Shown here piece after piece: positions 6,101-9,679 of a stretch of DNA of 9,679 nucleotides. Below the pieces are notes generated by a model, which made no database searches, was not told the origin of the DNA, and saw only the letters and a list, made by a program, of their open reading frames with translations. This DNA is from Suilimivivens sp045586385 (GTDB taxonomy: Bacteria; Bacillota; Clostridia; Lachnospirales; Lachnospiraceae), in contig JAZNAE010000102.1 of NCBI GenBank assembly GCA_045586385.1, positions 1 to 9,679 of the forward strand, written 5' to 3'. A program made the position numbers and the translations under genes. Every line of letters starts with the position of its first letter. The first letter of the stretch is position 1.

Positions 6101-7413
6101 TGTTAACAACCTTAAAAAACGCATTTAAAATCAAAGAATTAAGAAATAAAATATTATTTACATTTGCCATGTTAGTTGTGATCCGTTTGGGATCACAGCT
6201 GCCTGTGCCAGGTGTAGACAGAACTTATTTTTCGAACTGGTTTGCACAGCAGACAGGAGATGCGTTCAACTTTTTTAATGCATTTACAGGTGGATCATTC
6301 CTTAATATGTCTATCTTGGCATTAAATATCACACCCTACATTACATCTTCCATTATCATGCAACTTTTGACAATTGCGATTCCGAAATTGGAAGAGATGC
6401 AGAAGGAAGGGGCAGATGGCAAGAAGAAAATTGCCTCCATTACCCGTTATGTAACTGTAGGACTTGCGTTGTTTGAATCAGCAGCCATGGCAATCGGATT
6501 CGGCGGAAGCGGACTTCTTGAGGAGTACAATGCGCTGAATGTGATAACAGTTATTTTTGCTTTGACAGCAGGTAGTGCATTCCTTATGTGGATTGGTGAA
6601 AGAATTAATGAAAACGGTATCGGAAACGGTATTTCCATCGTACTTGTTATCAATATCTTATCCAGTATCCCTCAGGATATTTCAAACTTGTTTAATCAGT
6701 TTGTAATCGGCAAGACAATTGCAGTCGGAGTGGTAGCAGCATTAGTGATTATTGCAATCATTGTTGCTATGGTGGTTTTGGTTATTATTTTAAACGGTGG
6801 TGTTCGTAAGATCCCCGTTCAGTACGCTAAAAAAGTACAGGGAAGAAAAATGGTAGGTGGTCAGACATCTTCTATTCCTTTAAAGGTAAATACATCAGGT
6901 GTTATTCCTATCATCTTTGCATCATCCTTAATGCAGCTTCCCATTGTTATTTGCAGTTTCTTTAGTTATAGTGGAACCGGAGTTTGGGCACATATTTTGA
7001 AAGGCTTAAATTCAGCAAACTGGTGCAAGCCCAGTGAGCCTGTTTATTCAATCGGTTTGGTTGTGTATGTTTTACTTGTTATCTTCTTTGCTTATTTCTA
7101 CACATCCATTACATTTAATCCGCTTGAGATTGCAGAAAACATGAAAAAGCAGGGTGGCTTTATTCCCGGAATCAGACCCGGTAAGCCTACCAGCGAGTAC
7201 CTGACCAAAGTTTTGAATTACATTGTCTTCATCGGAGCAGTAGGACTTACTATCGTATGTGTAATACCTTTTGTATTTAACGGTGTGTTCGGTGCATCTG
7301 TATCCTTTGGAGGAACCAGCTTAATCATTATCGCAAGTGTTATTCTTGAGACAATCAAACAGATTGAATCTCAGATGCTGGTACGTAATTACAAAGGTTT
7401 TTTAAATGATTAA
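6100..7413 (+). CDS. secY: protein translocase channel subunit SecY
   Basis: SecY is the membrane pore of the general secretion pathway. It works with SecE, SecG and the motor SecA, and receives chains co-translationally via SRP. The 437-residue length is typical. Ten hydrophobic segments can be placed at roughly residues 18-37, 71-95, 117-135, 147-165, 175-190, 207-231, 265-290, 316-337, 370-392 and 398-415. The plug region lies near 60-70. Conserved motifs include ITPYITSSIIMQLL (77-90), GIGNGIS (173-179), and the cytosolic C5 loop ENMKKQGGFIPGIRPGKPTS (346-365). R359 in that loop is equivalent to the essential arginine near position 357 of E. coli SecY. The C-terminus MLVRNYKGFL is standard. 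Its start overlaps the rplO stop (TAATG), with GAGGTGATC just upstream. Confidence 0.98.
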   Translation: MLTTLKNAFKIKELRNKILFTFAMLVVIRLGSQLPVPGVDRTYFSNWFAQQTGDAFNFFNAFTGGSFLNMSILALNITPYITSSIIMQLLTIAIPKLEEMQKEGADGKKKIASITRYVTVGLALFESAAMAIGFGGSGLLEEYNALNVITVIFALTAGSAFLMWIGERINENGIGNGISIVLVINILSSIPQDISNLFNQFVIGKTIAVGVVAALVIIAIIVAMVVLVIILNGGVRKIPVQYAKKVQGRKMVGGQTSSIPLKVNTSGVIPIIFASSLMQLPIVICSFFSYSGTGVWAHILKGLNSANWCKPSEPVYSIGLVVYVLLVIFFAYFYTSITFNPLEIAENMKKQGGFIPGIRPGKPTSEYLTKVLNYIVFIGAVGLTIVCVIPFVFNGVFGASVSFGGTSLIIIASVILETIKQIESQMLVRNYKGFLND

Positions 7414-7427
7414 TATTCATTGAACTT

Positions 7428-7483
7428 TAGAGGTTACAGGGAAGCCGGGTGTTTTTGAAACATGAGACTTTCTGTAACCTCTA
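7428..7483 (+). repeat. long inverted repeat / hairpin in the secY-adk gap
   Basis: Bases 7428-7439 (TAGAGGTTACAG) and 7472-7483 (CTGTAACCTCTA) are perfect reverse complements of 12 bases. Three further inner pairs (two G-U, one A-U) extend the stem to 15. Inside the loop, TGTTT (7450-7454) and AAACA (7458-7462) form a second small hairpin with a 3-base loop. Neither side is followed at once by a run of T, so it is a poor intrinsic terminator on both strands. It fills most of the 97-base gap between secY and adk and is probably an RNA structure affecting stability, processing or partial attenuation. Function is unknown. Confidence 0.7.
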
Positions 7484-7510
7484 TTACTACTTTTGGAATG
7501 GAGAAATATT

Positions 7511-8152
7511 ATGAAAATTATTATGTTAGGTGCGCCCGGTGCCGGAAAAGGTACTCAGGCAAAAATGATTGCAGAAAAATACAGCGTTCCCCATATTTCT
7601 ACCGGTGATATTTTCAGAGCAAATATCAAAAACGGTACAGAACTTGGAATGGAAGCGAAGAAATATATGGATCAGGGACTTCTTGTTCCCGATGAACTTA
7701 CTGTTAAGATTCTTCTTGACAGAGTGGCAAACGATGACTGTAAGAATGGTTATGTATTAGATGGTTTCCCGAGAACAATTCCCCAGGCAGAGGTGCTTGA
7801 CAAAGCACTTACCGAGCTTGGTGATAAGATTGATTATGCAATTGATGTGGAAGTTCCCGATGAAAACATCATTAAGAGAATGGGTGGCAGACGTGCCTGC
7901 CTTTCTTGTGGTGCTACATATCATATTGAGCATGTTCCGCCCAAAGCAGAAGGTATCTGTGATACTTGCGGAAAAGAACTGGTACTTCGTGATGATGATA
8001 AACCGGAGACAGTAAAGAACCGTCTTGATGTATATCACAAGCAGACACAGCCTTTAATTGACTTTTACAGTGCCAAAGGTGTACTTAAGAGCGTAGATGG
8101 AACAGTGGATATGAAAGATGTATTTGCATCCATCATTGCCATCTTAGGTTAA
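7511..8152 (+). CDS. adk: adenylate kinase, zinc-binding LID type
   Basis: Adk catalyses the reversible reaction ATP + AMP = 2 ADP in the cytoplasm. The 213-residue protein starts MKIIMLGAPGAGKGTQAK with the P-loop GAPGAGKGT at 7-15. TGDIFR (31-36) forms part of the AMP site, and DGFPRT is at 84-89. The LID domain carries four cysteines, C130/C133 (CLSC) and C150/C153 (CDTC), the structural zinc site common in Gram-positive adenylate kinases and absent in E. coli. RDDD at 160-163 includes catalytic-site residues. The frame is open upstream to a TTG at 7493, but TGGAG at 7499-7503 with 7-base spacing and the family N-terminus fix ATG 7511. secY-adk is a common Firmicute arrangement. Confidence 0.98.
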   Translation: MKIIMLGAPGAGKGTQAKMIAEKYSVPHISTGDIFRANIKNGTELGMEAKKYMDQGLLVPDELTVKILLDRVANDDCKNGYVLDGFPRTIPQAEVLDKALTELGDKIDYAIDVEVPDENIIKRMGGRRACLSCGATYHIEHVPPKAEGICDTCGKELVLRDDDKPETVKNRLDVYHKQTQPLIDFYSAKGVLKSVDGTVDMKDVFASIIAILG

Positions 8153-8166
8153 CATTTAAGGCAATG
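8134..8166 (+). repeat. short inverted repeat over the adk stop
   Basis: CATTGCC (8134-8140) and GGCAATG (8160-8166) are perfect 7-base reverse complements separated by 19 bases that include the adk stop codon (8150-8152). This could form a weak hairpin at the adk 3' end. No T-tract follows. It may be a minor mRNA structure or chance. Confidence 0.3.
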
Positions 8167-8201
8167 TAAAATTTGCAGGTTGCGGAAAGGCAAGGGAATA
8201 T

Positions 8202-8960
8202 ATGGCGGTATCAATAAAATCTGCAAGAGAAATCGCACTCATGCGAGAGTCCTGTAAAATCCTTTCGGAAGTACATGAAAGGTTAGGTGAATTTATTAAG
8301 CCGGGAATTTCCACATGGGAGATAGATGAACTGGGCGAGAAATTAATCAGAAGTTATGATTGTATTCCTAATTTTTTGAATTATAATGGTTATCCTGCAT
8401 CTGTCTGTGTTTCTGTTAACGATGAAGTGGTGCATGGAATTCCTTCCAAAGAAAGAATACTTATGGAAGGAGATATAGTCAGTCTGGATGCCGGACTTAT
8501 TTATAAAGGATACCATTCCGATGCGGCAAGAACCTATGCTGTAGGTGAGATTTCTGCTGATGCAAAGAAACTCATTGAAGTGACAAAACAGAGTTTTTTT
8601 GAAGGAATTAAATATGCAAAGGCAGGAAATCATTTGCACGATATATCTGCTGCAATTGATGCATATGTATCAAGCTTCGGATACGGAATCGTAAGGGATT
8701 TAGTCGGACACGGAATCGGAAGTAGTCTGCATGAAGAACCGCAGATACCGAATTTCAGGCAATGGCGCAGGGGAATTAAGTTACAACCGGGAATGACACT
8801 TGCCATAGAACCTATGGTGAACATGGGAGACTATGACGTGGAATGGTTGGACGACGATTGGACAGTGGTGACGGCGGATGGCTCTTTGTCGGCACATTAT
8901 GAAAATACCATTCTGATTACAGATGGTGAGCCGGAAATACTGACACTTAAGTCCATGTAA
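8202..8960 (+). CDS. map: methionine aminopeptidase, type I
   Basis: Map removes the initiator methionine from nascent proteins whose second residue is small, after deformylation, acting at the ribosome exit. The 252-residue product has the pita-bread fold signatures and all five metal ligands. They are D96 (in SLDAG), D107 (in HSDAAR), H170 (in GHGIG), E203 (in AIEPM) and E234 (in HYENT). The substrate-contacting histidines H79 (VVHGIP) and H177 (LHEEP) are also present. There is no N-terminal zinc-finger extension, so it is the short type Ia form. The ATG at 8202 has AAGGG (8192-8196) 5 bases upstream. Codon use is less biased than in the ribosomal genes, consistent with lower expression. 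It lies 49 bases after adk. Confidence 0.98.
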   Translation: MAVSIKSAREIALMRESCKILSEVHERLGEFIKPGISTWEIDELGEKLIRSYDCIPNFLNYNGYPASVCVSVNDEVVHGIPSKERILMEGDIVSLDAGLIYKGYHSDAARTYAVGEISADAKKLIEVTKQSFFEGIKYAKAGNHLHDISAAIDAYVSSFGYGIVRDLVGHGIGSSLHEEPQIPNFRQWRRGIKLQPGMTLAIEPMVNMGDYDVEWLDDDWTVVTADGSLSAHYENTILITDGEPEILTLKSM

Positions 8961-8983
8961 TCAAAAGGTTTTAGGGTATATCA

Positions 8984-9250
8984 ATGAGAGATAATATGGT
9001 TGGAATGTTTGCATTATCTTTATCAGGACATGATAAAGGAGCAATGTATATCATTATAAAAGAAGAAAAAGACAGCGTTTATTTATCGGACGGAGCATTA
9101 AAGCCCATCGAAAAACCCAAGAAGAAGAACAAGAAACATGTACAGCCCGTAAAAAGCGGAATGGATGAGGCTTTAGCGGACAAATTACAAAACGAGAAAC
9201 CCATATATAATGAAGAGATTAAATTCGCAATTAAACAGAGAATGAAATAG
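8984..9250 (+). CDS. small KOW-type RNA-binding protein, L14e-like
   Basis: This 88-residue protein lies between map and infA. The N-terminal third, GMFALSLSGHDKGAMYIIIK (7-26), has the hydrophobic-strand, Gly-x-Asp-Lys-Gly, hydrophobic-strand pattern of a KOW motif. Such a small KOW protein, similar to the eukaryotic/archaeal L14e group, is known at this position in many Firmicutes (B. subtilis YbzG is the likely counterpart; recalled, not checked). A very basic linker follows (KPKKKNKKHVQPVK, 44-57), then a charged C-terminus ending in FAIKQRMK. The start is ATG 8984, with AGGG at 8973-8976 and 7-base spacing; ATG 8996 is a less likely alternative. Location suggests a role in ribosome function or assembly, but no activity is established from sequence. 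The TAG stop is part of the infA ribosome binding site. Confidence 0.85.
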   Translation: MRDNMVGMFALSLSGHDKGAMYIIIKEEKDSVYLSDGALKPIEKPKKKNKKHVQPVKSGMDEALADKLQNEKPIYNEEIKFAIKQRMK

Positions 9251-9260
9251 GAGGTAGCGA

Positions 9261-9479
9261 ATGTCTAAAGCAGATGTAATCGAAATCGAAGGAACCGTAG
9301 TAGAAAAACTTCCCAACACCATGTTTCAGGTAGAACTTGAAAATGGACACAGAGTACTTGCACATATCAGTGGTAAGCTTCGTCAGAATTTTATCCGTAT
9401 CTTACCCGGAGATAAAGTGACTTTGGAATTATCTCCCTATGATTTATCCAAAGGAAGAATTATTTGGAGAGATAAATAA
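9261..9479 (+). CDS. infA: translation initiation factor IF-1
   Basis: IF-1 binds the A site of the 30S subunit during initiation and aids IF-2 and IF-3. The 72-residue product is exactly the usual length and consists of a single S1-like OB fold. MSKADVIEIEGTVVEKLPNT is followed by MFQVELENGHRVLAHISGKL and the signature RILPGDKVTLELSPYDLSKG, ending GRIIWRDK. AGGAGGT at 9249-9255 overlaps the stop of the preceding gene and is 5 bases from the ATG. The placement before rpmJ is conserved across Firmicutes. Confidence 0.98.
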   Translation: MSKADVIEIEGTVVEKLPNTMFQVELENGHRVLAHISGKLRQNFIRILPGDKVTLELSPYDLSKGRIIWRDK

Positions 9480-9486
9480 AGAGAAA

Positions 9487-9538
9487 GTAGATGCAATACT
9501 TTTTTGAAAAATATCTTTTGGAAAAGTATTGCATTTGC
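9487..9538 (+). repeat. 23-bp hairpin after infA
   Basis: Bases 9487-9509 and 9516-9538 pair around a 6-base loop (AATATC, 9510-9515). The core ATGCAATACTTTT (9491-9503) with AAAAGTATTGCAT (9522-9534) is a perfect 13-bp match; the remainder contains a few G-U pairs. It begins 7 bases after the infA stop. The right arm is followed by CAAATATAAC, not a T-run, so it does not fit a textbook intrinsic terminator. The A/T-rich upper stem could still slow polymerase or protect the 3' end of upstream mRNA. Its right arm overlaps the -35 element of the downstream promoter. Confidence 0.75.
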
Positions 9539-9557
9539 AAATATAACATGCTATAAT
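9529..9557 (+). promoter_or_regulatory. probable sigma-A promoter for rpmJ and the alpha segment
   Basis: A perfect TATAAT -10 box (9552-9557) is preceded by TGC (9549-9551), an extended -10 element. Exactly 17 bases upstream of the -10 is TTGCAT (9529-9534), a partial -35 match. Transcription would begin near 9563-9564 and give a leader of about 28 bases containing the strong AAAGGAGGG site (9576-9584). It lies in the longest gap of the window, so the genes normally following rpmJ (rpsM, rpsK, rpsD, rpoA, rplQ) may be transcribed partly independently. The -35 sits in the right arm of the upstream hairpin. Confidence 0.65.
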
Positions 9558-9590
9558 GTAAAACGGTCTTTTTTGAAAGGAGGGTTTAAC

Positions 9591-9679
9591 ATGAAGGTTA
9601 GATCATCAGTAAAACCGATTTGCGAAAAGTGCAAAATCATTAAGAGAAAAGGACGTATCAGAGTAATCTGCGAGAATCC
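9591..9679 (+). CDS. rpmJ: 50S ribosomal protein L36, 3' end outside the window
   Basis: L36 is the smallest large-subunit protein, a zinc ribbon bound near the base of the L7/L12 stalk. Twenty-nine complete codons are visible, starting MKVRSSVKPICEKCKIIKRK and running to VICEN, with the cut inside the next codon, which begins CC (proline in the family). The first three zinc ligands, C11, C14 and C27, are present; the fourth, usually His32, lies beyond the edge. This is the zinc-binding form with a total family length of about 37. AGGAGG at 9578-9583 lies 7 bases upstream. It has its own likely promoter. Confidence 0.97.
   Translation, partial: MKVRSSVKPICEKCKIIKRKGRIRVICEN

Noticed and set aside
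7428..7483. The secY-adk hairpin as a standard intrinsic terminator
   Set aside because: No U-run directly follows the stem on either strand; the sequence after the right arm is TTACTACTTTT.
7420..7487. A separate adk promoter in the secY-adk gap
   Set aside because: TTGAAA at 7455-7460 is a fair -35, but the only -10-like string (TATTAC, 7482-7487) is 21 bases away, too far.
7493..7510. A TTG start giving adk six extra residues
   Set aside because: Adenylate kinases start at MKIIMLGAPG, and the TGGAG ribosome binding site at 7499-7503 lies within this putative extension.
7757..8038. Overlapping frames on both strands within adk
   Set aside because: adk accounts for the sequence with all catalytic motifs in order; the other frames look like shadow translations.
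1..9679. CRISPR array, insertion sequence, tRNA, rRNA or integrated element
   Set aside because: Genes are continuous and in the canonical ribosomal order; no repeat array, transposase, cloverleaf or target-site duplication was seen.

Overview
This window is the middle and distal part of the large ribosomal-protein supercluster (S10, spc and the start of the alpha segment) of a low-to-moderate GC Gram-positive bacterium. The best guess is a Clostridia member of Lachnospiraceae type. That guess rests on overall sequence character: A-rich coding with heavy AGA/AAA use, strong AGGAGG ribosome binding sites before almost every gene, a zinc-ribbon S14, a Cys4 adenylate kinase, and a small KOW protein between map and infA. 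No 16S rRNA or other decisive marker is present, so the family-level placement is inference.

Layout, all on the + strand. Bases 1-1989 hold the end of the S10 segment: rplV (5' end cut by the window), rpsC, rplP, rpmC, rpsQ. Bases 2050-7413 hold the spc segment: rplN, rplX, rplE, rpsN (zinc type), rpsH, rplF, rplR, rpsE, rpmD, rplO, secY. Bases 7511-9479 hold adk, map, a KOW-domain small protein and infA. rpmJ begins at 9591 and runs off the right edge. Gaps are mostly 10-60 bases and three junctions overlap (rpsC/rplP, rplP/rpmC, rplO/secY), as in one long co-transcribed unit with translational coupling. The genes supply both ribosomal subunits, the membrane channel that receives nascent secreted chains (SecY), N-terminal methionine removal (Map), adenylate balance (Adk) and initiation (IF-1).

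The gene content is canonical and I see no previously undescribed system, mobile element, CRISPR array, tRNA or rRNA. What stands out is in the gaps. The 97-base secY-adk gap holds a long hairpin with a perfect 12-bp core. The 111-base infA-rpmJ gap holds a 23-bp hairpin followed by a good extended -10 promoter that probably gives the alpha segment its own transcription start. The rpsQ-rplN gap holds a small hairpin that reads as a terminator only on the minus strand. The rpsH-rplF gap may fold over the rplF ribosome binding site. These structures are read by eye, without folding energies or comparison to relatives.
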